Assembly (NCBI GenBank): GCA_947499975.1
Contig: CANMQE010000001.1
Coordinates: 558,001-622,000, forward strand
DNA from: an uncultured Sphingomonadaceae bacterium
GTDB taxonomy: Bacteria; Pseudomonadota; Alphaproteobacteria; Sphingomonadales; Sphingomonadaceae
Reading direction: 5' to 3'
DNA: 64,000 nucleotides
Shown here: positions 54,306-63,147 of the stretch, in pieces
How positions within the stretch are numbered: position 1 is the first letter of the stretch
How the letters are laid out: each line of letters begins with the position of its first letter
Notes under the pieces: model-generated
The model's database searches: none
Seen by the model: only the letters and a program-made list of their open reading frames with translations
What the model was told of the DNA's origin: nothing
Translations under genes and position numbers: made by a program

Positions 54306-55768
54306 TGGACTACGCAGCTTCCTTCGGCCTGATCCTGCCCGAGCTGATCCTCGCCGCATCCGGTCTCATCCTGCTGCTGGTGGCGGCGTGGGGTGGTGAC
54401 AAGGCGGCGTCCACCGTTTCCATCGCGGCTACCATCGCGCTGGGCGGCGCCTTCGCCCTGGTGGTGCCTTCCGTCTGCGCGGGCTCTTCGGGGCCGGACA
54501 GGCTGGCGTTCAGCGGTCTGTTTACCGCCGATGCCTTCGCCGGTCTTGCCAAGCTGATGATCTTTGCAGCCAGCGGTGCGGCGCTGATGGTGGCACCGCG
54601 CTTCTTCGATCGCCTGAACGCCATGCGCGCCGAATTCCCGGTGCTGATCCTCTTCGCCGCTCTTGGCATGAGCATCATGGTTTCGGCCGCCGACCTCGTC
54701 ACGCTCTACATGGGTCTCGAACTCAACTCGCTCGCCGCCTATGTGCTGGCCGCCATCCTGCGCGATGACGAACGCAGTGCCGAAGCGGGTCTGAAGTACT
54801 TCGTGCTGGGTGCGCTTGCCTCCGGCATCCTGCTTTTCGGCATTAGCCTGACCTATGGCTTCACCGGCACGACCAACTTCACCGGCATCGCGATTGCCGT
54901 GGCCGATGGCCTGTCCACCGGCCAGCTTTTCGGTCTCACCTTCGTGCTGGCAGGCCTGGCCTTCAAGATCAGTGCCGCGCCGTTCCACATGTGGACGCCC
55001 GACGTTTACGAAGGCGCACCGACGCCGGTAACGATGTTCTTTGCCAGCGCACCCAAGGTAGCGGCCATCGCCCTGCTGGCGCGCGTTGCGCTGGAAGGCT
55101 TCGGCTCGCAGGCATTGGCCTGGCAGCAGATCGTGATCTTCGCCGCCCTGCTATCCATCGTGATCGGCGCCCTGGGCGCCATCGGTCAGCAGAACGTGAA
55201 AAGGCTGCTTGCCTATTCTTCGATCAACAACGTGGGCTTCATCCTGATCGGTCTCGCGGCCGGCACGCTGGCCGGTGCCAGCGCGATGATGGTGTATCTC
55301 GCCATCTATGTAGTAATGACGATCGGCAGCTTCGTAGCCGTTCTGCTGATGCGCGATGCGGATGGAAATCCGGTCGAGGCGGTTTCCGATCTGGCGGGTC
55401 TTTCCACCACGCGGCCCGTGCTGGCTTGGTGCCTGATGGCACTGATGTTCAGCCTGGCAGGCATTCCGCCTCTGTTCGGCTTCTGGGGCAAGTTCGTGGT
55501 ATTTCAGGCCGCGGTGGAGGCGGATCTGATCGCCCTGGCCGCCATCGGTATTGCGGCCAGCGTGATCGGCGCGTTCTACTACATCAAGATCGTGAAGGTG
55601 ATGTTCTTTGATGAGCCTGCCGGAACGGTTACGGGCAAGAGCGACACGGCGCACTGGGCGCTGCTCGCAATCTGCGCGGTAATCATCTCCCCGCTTGGCT
55701 ATCTGCTGACTGGCTGGCTGGGCAATCTGGCGGACATGGCTGCGGCTTCGCTCGCCGTCGCAATCTGA
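54305..55768 (+). CDS. nuoN: NADH-quinone oxidoreductase subunit N
   Basis: A 487-residue ND2-type antiporter-like subunit with 14 TM helices. ADLVTLYMGLELNSLAAYVL and FKISAAPFHMWTPDVYEGAP are the family signatures, and the LLAYSSINNVGFILIGL segment carries a conserved motif. It is the last complex I gene of the operon; birA follows after 1 nt. Confidence 0.96.
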   Translation: MDYAASFGLILPELILAASGLILLLVAAWGGDKAASTVSIAATIALGGAFALVVPSVCAGSSGPDRLAFSGLFTADAFAGLAKLMIFAASGAALMVAPRFFDRLNAMRAEFPVLILFAALGMSIMVSAADLVTLYMGLELNSLAAYVLAAILRDDERSAEAGLKYFVLGALASGILLFGISLTYGFTGTTNFTGIAIAVADGLSTGQLFGLTFVLAGLAFKISAAPFHMWTPDVYEGAPTPVTMFFASAPKVAAIALLARVALEGFGSQALAWQQIVIFAALLSIVIGALGAIGQQNVKRLLAYSSINNVGFILIGLAAGTLAGASAMMVYLAIYVVMTIGSFVAVLLMRDADGNPVEAVSDLAGLSTTRPVLAWCLMALMFSLAGIPPLFGFWGKFVVFQAAVEADLIALAAIGIAASVIGAFYYIKIVKVMFFDEPAGTVTGKSDTAHWALLAICAVIISPLGYLLTGWLGNLADMAAASLAVAI

Positions 55769-55769
55769 C

Positions 55770-56495
55770 TTGGCACCCAGGATAGAGTATGTTGCCGAGA
55801 CCGGCAGCACCAACGCCGATCTCATCGCTCGCCTGGCGGATGGAGAACTGCTGCCCGAAGGCTATTGGCTGGTAGCCGACAGGCAACGCCAAGGCCGAGG
55901 GCGGCAGGGCCGAAGCTGGCTGGATGGCCCCGGCAATTTCATGGGGTCAACCGCAGTCGCCCTGAACGCTCCCGATCCATCGCCCGCAACGCTCAGCTTC
56001 GTATCCGCGCTCGCCGTGTACGAGACCGTGCTGCCGTTTCTTGCCGCGCCATCGGCACTGATGTTGAAATGGCCGAATGATGTCCTGCTGCATGGATCAA
56101 AGTTCTGCGGCCTGCTGCTTGAATGCGAGCGGGGTCATGCCGTCATCGGGATCGGCGTCAATCTGTCCGCCGCGCCGGATATTGCCGAACGCAAGGTCAG
56201 CGCGCTGGCTTCAGCCGGGCCTGCACCCGCACGCAACGCCTTTGCCAGTGCGCTGGCCAGCCAGATGGCGCTGGAGGTTGGGCGTTGGCGGGAATTCGGG
56301 CCAGGGCCGATCATCAACCGCTGGAAGGCCGCCGCGCACAAGCCGGGAACACCTCTCTCGGTGCACGATAACGATGGCGCGCGAATCACGGGCACGTTCG
56401 ATGGTCTCGAGGAAAATGGGGCGCTACGCTTGCGCCTGAGCGATGGCACCACACATGTGGTGCACGCAGGCGATGTTACGCTGGAGGATCACTGA
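55770..56495 (+). CDS. birA: Biotin-[acetyl-CoA-carboxylase] ligase
   Basis: A 241-residue BirA catalytic and C-terminal domain protein that biotinylates Acc[10 protein letters not shown] (residues 42-50) is the biotinyl-AMP loop, and LKWPNDVL holds Lys100 and Asp104 with Lys111 just after. The start is TTG at 55770, directly after nuoN. No N-terminal helix-turn-helix exists, so it cannot repress biotin genes like E. coli BirA. The C-terminal SH3-like part is complete. Confidence 0.94.
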   Translation: MAPRIEYVAETGSTNADLIARLADGELLPEGYWLVADRQRQGRGRQGRSWLDGPGNFMGSTAVALNAPDPSPATLSFVSALAVYETVLPFLAAPSALMLKWPNDVLLHGSKFCGLLLECERGHAVIGIGVNLSAAPDIAERKVSALASAGPAPARNAFASALASQMALEVGRWREFGPGPIINRWKAAAHKPGTPLSVHDNDGARITGTFDGLEENGALRLRLSDGTTHVVHAGDVTLEDH

Positions 56496-57274
56496 TGCTG
56501 CTCGCCATTGATGTCGGCAATACGAACGTGGTGTTCGCCCTGTTCGAAGGGCGCGACATTCGCGCGCGCTGGCGTATTGCCACAGATGGCAGGCGCACGG
56601 GCGACGAATATGCCACTTGGCTGTTGCAACTGCTGGCGATCGAGGGGCTCAAACGCTCCGATGTGACCGGCATCATCTTCGGCTCCGTCGTGCCGCGCGC
56701 AGATCATAACATCACCGTGCTGGCCTCGAAATACTTCAACATAGAGCCGCTGGTGGCCGGTGAAGGCAAGGCAGCCTGGGATTTCGAAATCGACGTGGAG
56801 CAGCCGCACACGCTGGGTGCGGACCGCGCGCTCAATTGCATCGCTGCGCACGAGATGGTGGGCGGCGACATGGTGGTGGTCGATTTCGGCACCGCCACCA
56901 AGTTCGAAGCGGTGGATTACAATGGCGCCTACAAGGGCGGCATCATCGCGCCGGGCATCAACCTGTCGCTCGATGCACTGGTGGGCAAGACGGCCAAATT
57001 GCCGCGCATAGCCATAGAGGCGCCGGAAACGGCCAACGTCATCGGCCGCAATACCGAAGACCAGATGCTGATCGGGGTCTTTTGGGGGTATGTGGCGATG
57101 ATGGAAGGCCTGATAAAGCGCATGAAAGCGCAGATCGGGCGACCCGTTACGGTGGTGGCCACTGGCGGGCTTGCGATCCTCTTTGACCAGAAAACCGATA
57201 TCTTCGATCGGATCGACGCCGACCTTACCATTCGCGGCCTGCAAATCCTGGCCCAACGCGCTGGAGCGAAATGA
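56495..57274 (+). CDS. coaX: Type III pantothenate kinase
   Basis: A 259-residue CoaX that phosphorylates pantothenate in the first step of CoA synthesis. The N-terminal ATP-binding [14 protein letters not shown] and the LGADRALN and [11 protein letters not shown] motifs show the acetate/sugar kinase fold of the family. It overlaps birA by 1 nt (TGATG) and rnj by 4 nt. Confidence 0.95.
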   Translation: MLLAIDVGNTNVVFALFEGRDIRARWRIATDGRRTGDEYATWLLQLLAIEGLKRSDVTGIIFGSVVPRADHNITVLASKYFNIEPLVAGEGKAAWDFEIDVEQPHTLGADRALNCIAAHEMVGGDMVVVDFGTATKFEAVDYNGAYKGGIIAPGINLSLDALVGKTAKLPRIAIEAPETANVIGRNTEDQMLIGVFWGYVAMMEGLIKRMKAQIGRPVTVVATGGLAILFDQKTDIFDRIDADLTIRGLQILAQRAGAK

Positions 57275-58920
57275 AAAAAGACTACACCCCGCAGGACGAA
57301 TTGCTTTTCCTCGCCTTGGGAGGGTCGGGCGAGATTGGCATGAACGTCAATCTCTACGGCTGCCAAGGCAAGTGGATGATGGTGGACCTCGGCATGAGCT
57401 TCGGCTCGAACGAGTATCCCGGCACCGAACTGATGTTCGCAGACCCCGAATTTATCGAGGAGCGGGCGAAGGATCTTGTCGGCATCGTGCTGACCCACGC
57501 GCATGAAGACCATATCGGCGCGATCCCCTATTTCGCCGCCGACCTTGGCGTACCCCTGTATGCCACGCCGTTCACGGCCGACCTGATCATGCGCAAGCTG
57601 GACGAGGCCGGACTGACGCGCGCGGTGCAGTTGAACGTGATCGAGGAAGATCACGGCGAGATCCAGCTTGGCCCCTTCACGGTCACCTATATCCCGCTCG
57701 CCCACTCCATCGCAGAGGGCAATGCCCTGCTGATCGACACGCCCTATGGCCGCGTGTTTCATACCGGCGACTGGAAGCTGGATGACGAGCCGCAGATCGG
57801 CACGCCCGCGACCGAGGAAGAACTGGCCGAGATTGGCGATGACGGCGTGCTGGCGCTGGTTTGCGATTCCACCAATGTGTTCAATCCTGTTCCCTCAGGC
57901 AGCGAGGGCGCAGTTTATCGCGGGCTTCTCGAAGAGGTGCAGAAGCATCAGGGCAAGCGGGTTCTCGTCACCACCTTTGCGTCCAATGTTGCGCGGTTGA
58001 AGACGCTCGGGTCCGTCGCCCAGCAGACCGGGCGGCAGCTTTGCGTTGCCGGTCGCTCGCTCGACCGGATGATCGAGGTGGGCAGCGCCAATGGTTATCT
58101 CGACGATTTCCCCGATACCGTGGATTTCGACACGGCCATGGGCCTGCCCCGCGGCGAAATAATGATCGTGGCGACCGGCGGGCAGGGCGAGCCGCGCGCA
58201 GCCCTTTCTCGAATTGCCGAGGGCAATCATCCGCTCGACCTTGATGAAGGCGATGTCATCCTGTTTTCAAGCCGGGTGATCCCCGGCAACGATATTGCCA
58301 TCGGCCGCGTGCAGAACCTGCTGGCGGAACGCGGCATCGTGATGGTGACGGACAGGCAGAGCGAGATCCACGTATCCGGTCATCCGGGGCGTCCCGAGCT
58401 CGAGGCGCTTTATGGTTGGCTGCGGCCCGAAATCCTCGTTCCCGTGCACGGCGAGGTGCGCCATATGCAGGAACAGACGAGGCTGGGCAGGGCCACCGGC
58501 ATTGCCCACAGCGTATTCCAGAAGAACGGCGATATCGTTCGGCTCGCACCGGGTGCTCCGGGCAAGATTGCCGCGATCCAGACCGGCAGGCTGGTGCTGG
58601 ACGGTGATATCATCGTGCCTGCCGATGGCGATGCGGTGACGATGCGACGCCGCCTTTCGCGCGATGGCATCCTGATCGTGGTGCTGGATGGCGAAGGCGG
58701 CGTGCATGTGGAAGGCATCGGCCTGCCGCTGGACGAAGATTACGCCGAGTTCGTGGAAGAGGCCGAGGCCGATGTGCTTTCGGCGCTCGGCAAGCTGAAA
58801 GGGAAGCGCGGCCAGGATCTGGATGCGGTGAAGGAAGCAGCACGCCTTGCCGCCCGCCGCGCTGCCCAGCGCTGGTCTGGCAAGAAACCGCAAACGCGGG
58901 TCATTACGCCGGGTGAATAG
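57271..58920 (+). CDS. rnj: Ribonuclease J
   Basis: A 549-residue metallo-beta-lactamase-type nuclease with 5' exo- and endonuclease function. The metal-binding motif is [11 protein letters not shown] (His76, His78, Asp80, His81), with HTGDWKLDD and the beta-CASP segment [13 protein letters not shown] ([16 protein letters not shown]) later. With rne also present in this window, the organism encodes both main mRNA-decay nucleases, as is usual for alphaproteobacteria. Confidence 0.94.
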   Translation: MKKDYTPQDELLFLALGGSGEIGMNVNLYGCQGKWMMVDLGMSFGSNEYPGTELMFADPEFIEERAKDLVGIVLTHAHEDHIGAIPYFAADLGVPLYATPFTADLIMRKLDEAGLTRAVQLNVIEEDHGEIQLGPFTVTYIPLAHSIAEGNALLIDTPYGRVFHTGDWKLDDEPQIGTPATEEELAEIGDDGVLALVCDSTNVFNPVPSGSEGAVYRGLLEEVQKHQGKRVLVTTFASNVARLKTLGSVAQQTGRQLCVAGRSLDRMIEVGSANGYLDDFPDTVDFDTAMGLPRGEIMIVATGGQGEPRAALSRIAEGNHPLDLDEGDVILFSSRVIPGNDIAIGRVQNLLAERGIVMVTDRQSEIHVSGHPGRPELEALYGWLRPEILVPVHGEVRHMQEQTRLGRATGIAHSVFQKNGDIVRLAPGAPGKIAAIQTGRLVLDGDIIVPADGDAVTMRRRLSRDGILIVVLDGEGGVHVEGIGLPLDEDYAEFVEEAEADVLSALGKLKGKRGQDLDAVKEAARLAARRAAQRWSGKKPQTRVITPGE

Positions 58921-58935
58921 CAGGTAGCGTCGCAA

Positions 58936-59223
58936 ATGCAGATTACATCCATCATCGCGATCTACGCCCTGTTCTGGGTGATGTGCGCCTTCCTGCTGCT
59001 GCCGTTCGGCGTGAAAACGGCGGACGAGGCGGGCGTGCAAAAGGTGCCCGGCCAGGCAGACAGTGCGCCTGCCAATTTCCGTCCGTCGCGCGTGATATTT
59101 CGCGCCACCTTGATAGCGGCAGCCCTCACAGCGTTTTTCGTAGCGAATTACACCCAGCAGTGGATCACCGTTGACGATATCGACCTGCTTGGCCGCTACG
59201 CGCCGCCGCCAGAAGGCGCCTGA
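58936..59223 (+). CDS. DUF1467 family membrane protein
   Basis: A 95-residue protein with two TM helices (IIAIYALFWVMCAFLLLP and ATLIAAALTAFFVANY) around the loop FGVKTADEAGVQKVPGQADS, which is the family pattern. DUF1467 genes commonly follow rnj in alphaproteobacteria, as here, 15 nt downstream. Function unknown. It converges with the coiled-coil gene 9 nt away. Confidence 0.88.
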   Translation: MQITSIIAIYALFWVMCAFLLLPFGVKTADEAGVQKVPGQADSAPANFRPSRVIFRATLIAAALTAFFVANYTQQWITVDDIDLLGRYAPPPEGA

Positions 59224-59232
59224 CCCGAAGGT

Positions 59233-61806
59233 TCAGCTGCGCAGCCGGTCTATCGCCTGCGCCATTGCCACGTAAAGCTTCCCCATATCGCTGGATAGCA
59301 GCGTCACCGCCATCGCGTGACCATCGCGCGTGGCGAGGATGCCGCGCAGCATGGCCTCGAAATCGTGGATGTAGCGGTTCACCGTCTCGCGGAAATCGGC
59401 GTCTTCGGAATAGACCGCGCTGACCTGGCGTGCCTCCTGCTTGTCCAGCAGGCGTACGGCGCGGCGGGTGAAGATGCCACGGTCGCCGCGCAAATACTGC
59501 GCCCATTGCGTGTCGCCGATGTCGTTATCGAACGCCTTGGCAATGTCGATCGAGCTGGAATTGAGCGCCTCCGTGATCAGCGCCATGCGCCGGGCAAAAT
59601 CGCTGTTCACCTGCTCCTCGGCACGTTCGCGGGCGTATTCCACCCGCTGTTCCAGATTGCTGGCGAGTTCGTTGACGTTGGCAAGTTCCGTGCGCAGCAT
59701 CTGCGTGGTTTCGCGCCCGGCATGGCCTGCGCGTGAAGTGGCCTCTTCCAGTTCGCCGATCGTCTCTTCCGCATGGCGGCGCATGGTGTCGGCCAATTGC
59801 TTGCGACTGGCCTTGGCAATATCTTCCGCCAGATCCCTGACGGCATCGCTTTGCTGACCGCGAAGGTTCTCCAGCACCGAGGCAGAGGCCGCCGAAAGCA
59901 CCTCGATAGCGTCCTTCAGTTCCTTTGATGTGCGTTCGGCCACCTGTTCGGTTTCCGTGGCGACCCGTTCCAGGCGGTGCTCCAGATTGGCAAGCTGATC
60001 GACGGAGGCGTTTCCGCTCTCGCGCGCCTTTTCCAGTTCTGCCGCCAGCTTGCCCCCGCGGGCTTCCGCATCCTTGATAAGCTGGTGCAATTCGCGCGCG
60101 GACCGATCAAACGAGGTAAGCCGGGTCTCGGCGCTTTCCACAGCGTCGGACAGTGCGCCCTCGGAGTGATCCGCGCTCGACCGGATGATTTCCAGCAGCC
60201 GCACGCTGTCATCGGTGAGGCGCGAGAGGAAGGTGCCGCTCTCGTCGAGCATCTCGCGGTTGTGAGAAAGCCTGTCGGACAGCGCCTCGGCAGATTCCGC
60301 AACCTTGCCGCCGATATCTTCGGAGTTCTCACCCAGCTGCCGGATCTCGCGATCGAGCGACTTGAGACGCGACGACAATGCCTCCCCTCGCTCGGCAAGG
60401 CCTGCCACGTGCGCAAGGTGCTCCTCCTCCCGCTCCGCAATCAGGCGATCGAAACCGGCGATCCGGGCTTCCAGTGCAGCAAGTGCGGCGGCTTGCTCTT
60501 CCTCGTGCGAACGGCGCCGACGCGCAAAGTCCTCGTCGAAGGAGGCGACGCTCTCGGCCAGGCGCTTGTCCACCTCCGCTGCCTCGGCATTCAGCGCGGC
60601 GAGGCGCATACGCGCGTTCGACATGGCCGACTCGTCCAGCTTGATGACGCCGTTGAGCACCTGCTTCATACGTTCTTCCAGCGCCACGATCGCAGTGGAC
60701 CAGCGTTCCGCCGCCTCGGCCTGGCCGGTGTCCATGGATTCCACCAGCTTCTCGCCCTCGACACGCAGGGCGCCGATCCGCTCCCGCATCGCGGCGGCCG
60801 CTTCGTTCTCACGCGCGTGCATGGCTTCGGCATCGTCATTCAGCTGGTGTGCCAGGGCTTCGGAGCGAGCGGCGATAGCGTCGAAAACGCGCTCTTCCGC
60901 ATTGTCGAGATCGCGGCGGAATTCCTCGCTGCTGGCGCGCAGCCTGTCGAACCGCTGTCCGGCAAGATCACCCAGCGCCACGATCTGTTTCTCAAAGCCG
61001 ATGATGGTGGCGTCCACCTTCTCGCCGATCTGCGTAATCTGCGCGTCGCCCGTTTCGCCCAGCGCGTTCAGGCGTCCGAAGGCAGCTTCCAGCGCGTCCA
61101 CCCGTCCTTGCGCATTATTGCCCGCGCTGCCGAGCTGGTTGTTCAGATCGCGCGCGGCATTGGTCAGCACCGGTAGCTGGTCACGCAGGGTTTCCATGTT
61201 CCCCACGGCAGCATCGCTGACGTTGCCGATGCTTTCCACCTGCGCGGAATTGTCCCGGATCAGGCCTTGCAGACGGTCAGCATTGGAGGAGAGACGCTCG
61301 CCCGCGATCCGGCCAAGGCTTTCGAGATCCCGCGATTGCGATTCGATGAAATCGCGTGCGAGGGCCAGCTCGCGGTTGACCACTTTCAGGCGGCTTTCCA
61401 GCTCTGCCGATTCGTGCGCCAGAGCGCGTGCGGCATCGGTGAAACGATCGGCTTCGCGGCGGCTGTTCCTCATGGCGATCTGGTAAAGTCCGATCAGCAG
61501 GACGAGCGGCACGGACCACATCACGATCCATTCGATCCACTGCGCAGGCGCAGCGCCCGCCAGCATCTGGGAAAGGTGAACAGTGCCGAAAAAGATCGTC
61601 CAGCCAACACCGGCCAGCACCGCGATTGCGGGCACCAGCCACGTGGCGCGAGGCCTGGTCTGTTCTTCTTCCCACTGCTCTTCTACGAAGACCTCTTCTT
61701 CGGAAGTTTCATAGGTATCCATCGCGGTGTCATCGGCGACAGGATGATCGAAATTTTCGGCGGCAGAATCGTCGTGCCCCGGAACAAGGTTTCGCTTGCG
61801 GCTCAT
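59233..61806 (-). CDS. Large two-TM coiled-coil protein
   Basis: An 857-residue protein. Residues 1-50 are acidic (EEEVFVEEQWEEEQ). Two TM helices lie near 54-76 (WLVPAIAVLAGVGWTIFFG) and 88-108 (EWIVMWSVPLVLLIGLYQIAM). Residues about 110-750 are almost continuous Ala/Glu/Arg-rich coiled coil. The last about 100 residues form a compact conserved-looking domain (TQWAQYLRGDRGIFTRRAVRLL, FRETVNRYIHDFEAMLRG). It lacks Walker motifs, so the ATPase label sometimes given to such genes is not supported. The cytoplasmic rod resembles envelope or chromosome-organising proteins. Function unknown. Confidence 0.85.
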   Translation of the reverse strand: MSRKRNLVPGHDDSAAENFDHPVADDTAMDTYETSEEEVFVEEQWEEEQTRPRATWLVPAIAVLAGVGWTIFFGTVHLSQMLAGAAPAQWIEWIVMWSVPLVLLIGLYQIAMRNSRREADRFTDAARALAHESAELESRLKVVNRELALARDFIESQSRDLESLGRIAGERLSSNADRLQGLIRDNSAQVESIGNVSDAAVGNMETLRDQLPVLTNAARDLNNQLGSAGNNAQGRVDALEAAFGRLNALGETGDAQITQIGEKVDATIIGFEKQIVALGDLAGQRFDRLRASSEEFRRDLDNAEERVFDAIAARSEALAHQLNDDAEAMHARENEAAAAMRERIGALRVEGEKLVESMDTGQAEAAERWSTAIVALEERMKQVLNGVIKLDESAMSNARMRLAALNAEAAEVDKRLAESVASFDEDFARRRRSHEEEQAAALAALEARIAGFDRLIAEREEEHLAHVAGLAERGEALSSRLKSLDREIRQLGENSEDIGGKVAESAEALSDRLSHNREMLDESGTFLSRLTDDSVRLLEIIRSSADHSEGALSDAVESAETRLTSFDRSARELHQLIKDAEARGGKLAAELEKARESGNASVDQLANLEHRLERVATETEQVAERTSKELKDAIEVLSAASASVLENLRGQQSDAVRDLAEDIAKASRKQLADTMRRHAEETIGELEEATSRAGHAGRETTQMLRTELANVNELASNLEQRVEYARERAEEQVNSDFARRMALITEALNSSSIDIAKAFDNDIGDTQWAQYLRGDRGIFTRRAVRLLDKQEARQVSAVYSEDADFRETVNRYIHDFEAMLRGILATRDGHAMAVTLLSSDMGKLYVAMAQAIDRLRS

Positions 61807-61838
61807 GCCCCTTCCTTAACACACCGTAAAATCCTTGA

Positions 61839-61855
61839 AACCATGTGAAATGGTT
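61839..61855. promoter_or_regulatory. AACCAT-GTGAA-ATGGTT inverted repeat
   Basis: A 6-bp perfect inverted repeat with a 5-nt centre lies 33-49 nt upstream of the coiled-coil gene start. Its right arm is part of a TTAACCAT-type site (61850-61857). This may be an operator for one or both divergent genes. Confidence 0.35.
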
Positions 61856-61857
61856 AA
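61850..61857 (-). promoter_or_regulatory. Candidate CtrA half-site 1 (coiled-coil/61970 promoter region)
   Basis: ATGGTTAA on the + strand equals TTAACCAT on the - strand, the CtrA half-motif. It is 44 nt from the coiled-coil gene start and 113 nt from the + strand start. No matching second TTAA exists at the N7 distance. Confidence 0.4.
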
Positions 61858-61949
61858 AACCCACCGTGCAGCCGATGGTGCGACCGATCTGGCGATTATG
61901 CCGCATACGGGCGCTTGGCAGGGCGCCCCGGTATCCCTAGCTGTGCCCC

Positions 61950-61957
61950 ATGGTTAA
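61950..61957 (-). promoter_or_regulatory. Candidate CtrA half-site 2 (coiled-coil/61970 promoter region)
   Basis: A second exact ATGGTTAA lies 100 bases from the first and only 13-20 nt before the ATG at 61970. Two copies in one 163-nt divergent promoter region strengthens the case for a real site, although this copy would overlap the ribosome-binding area of the + strand gene. Confidence 0.38.
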
Positions 61958-61969
61958 CACGGCCCCGAA

Positions 61970-63124
61970 ATGACCCGCGCTGCACTCATCACCCTACCGC
62001 TGGCAGGGGAAGGGCCGATGCCCGCGATCGCGGGAAAATCGATTGCTCACCGCCAGCTCCTGTTCGCGCGCGAGGCGGGTTGCGAGACCGTGATCGCCTT
62101 TGGCGGCGGCGGCTCTGCCGATGCGATAGACCTGCGCCATGCGGCAGAGAACATGGGCATGAAATACCGTGCCATTTCCAACAGTCTCGCCCTGCCGGGC
62201 ATCATCGCGGATGAGGAAAGTCTGCTGGTGCTGCAACCGGGCCTGCTGCCTGAGTCGCGAGACGCGCTGGGTTTGCTGCGCGCAAAGGGGGACAGGGTAC
62301 TCGTCGTCTCAGCAGGGGCGGGGGCGGTCTCTGGTTTTGAACGCATTGATCTCGACCGGGCGTGGGCTGGCGCGCTGTTGATTCCCGGCCACCTGCTGGG
62401 TGAACTTGGCAATCTGCCCGAAGACGTTGCGCCGCACGGCGCACTTCTGCGGATTGCGATGCAGGCGCGGCTACCCGAAGTGCGCCTTGCGGACAGTATT
62501 CTGGATGACACGGGCTGGACCATCATCGACACACCAGAAACCGCAATGGCACGCACGGCGACGTGGCAGCGTGCCAATCTTGAAAGCTCCCCGCCCACGG
62601 CTCCTTCGAAATGGCTGGGTAAGGCCATCGTCACGAACCTTGGCACGCGCTTGCTGGATGCGCCGCGCACGCGGCCAGCCGTGCTGGCACTGGCTGCCAT
62701 GCTGCTGCTTGGCGGACTTGTGGCAGGTTTTTACGAAAGGCCGGTTCTTGGCTTTATCCTGATTGCCGTCAGCGTTCCGGTGCTGGAGACTTTCCTCGCC
62801 TTGCTGCGCCTTCTTGCCGCACCCTTTGGCACGGTAAGACGCTGGCCATGGCTGAGGCGCGGGGTAGACGCCGCGCTGCTGGTCCTGGGCGTGATGGCAA
62901 TCGACAGCCTGGCGCACAGGGCGCTGTTTCCGCCAGTGGCGCTGGTGTCGGCGCTGCTCCTGATGGATCGGCGCAGCCTGCCGAAATTGATGGAGCCTTT
63001 GCGAGATCGCATGGTCATCGCGGCGGCCGTGGCGATCATTGCGGCGATTGCGACGCCTGAAATCGCAATCATGATTGCCGCGATGGCCGTGTTGCTGGCC
63101 AATATCGCGGTTCCGCGCAGATAA
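61970..63124 (+). CDS. Membrane protein with nucleotidyltransferase-like N-terminus
   Basis: A 384-residue protein. Residues 1-205 look like a Rossmann-type NTP-transferase fold: ALITLPLAGEGPMPAIAGKS echoes the G-x-G-x-x-x-R...G-K start of MobA-like enzymes but lacks the usual Arg and Lys spacing, so activity is doubtful. Residues about 230-384 carry five or six TM helices (LALAAMLLLGGLVAGFY, LLVLGVMAID, MVIAAAVAIIAAIATPEIAI). Similar domain orders occur in phospholipid-headgroup enzymes with an N-terminal nucleotidyltransferase and a CDP-alcohol transferase, but the CDP-alcohol signature is missing. It is divergent from the coiled-coil gene. Confidence 0.72.
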   Translation: MTRAALITLPLAGEGPMPAIAGKSIAHRQLLFAREAGCETVIAFGGGGSADAIDLRHAAENMGMKYRAISNSLALPGIIADEESLLVLQPGLLPESRDALGLLRAKGDRVLVVSAGAGAVSGFERIDLDRAWAGALLIPGHLLGELGNLPEDVAPHGALLRIAMQARLPEVRLADSILDDTGWTIIDTPETAMARTATWQRANLESSPPTAPSKWLGKAIVTNLGTRLLDAPRTRPAVLALAAMLLLGGLVAGFYERPVLGFILIAVSVPVLETFLALLRLLAAPFGTVRRWPWLRRGVDAALLVLGVMAIDSLAHRALFPPVALVSALLLMDRRSLPKLMEPLRDRMVIAAAVAIIAAIATPEIAIMIAAMAVLLANIAVPRR

Positions 63125-63131
63125 CGCGCGC

Positions 63132-63138
63132 TTAACCA
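63132..63138 (+). promoter_or_regulatory. Near-match CtrA half-site before the last gene
   Basis: TTAACCA (63132-63138) matches seven bases of TTAACCAT and is 9 nt before the ATG at 63148. It falls in the ribosome-binding area, so it may be chance, but it is the same sequence as the sites upstream of the neighbouring divergent pair. Confidence 0.25.
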
Positions 63139-63147
63139 AGGTGCGCT

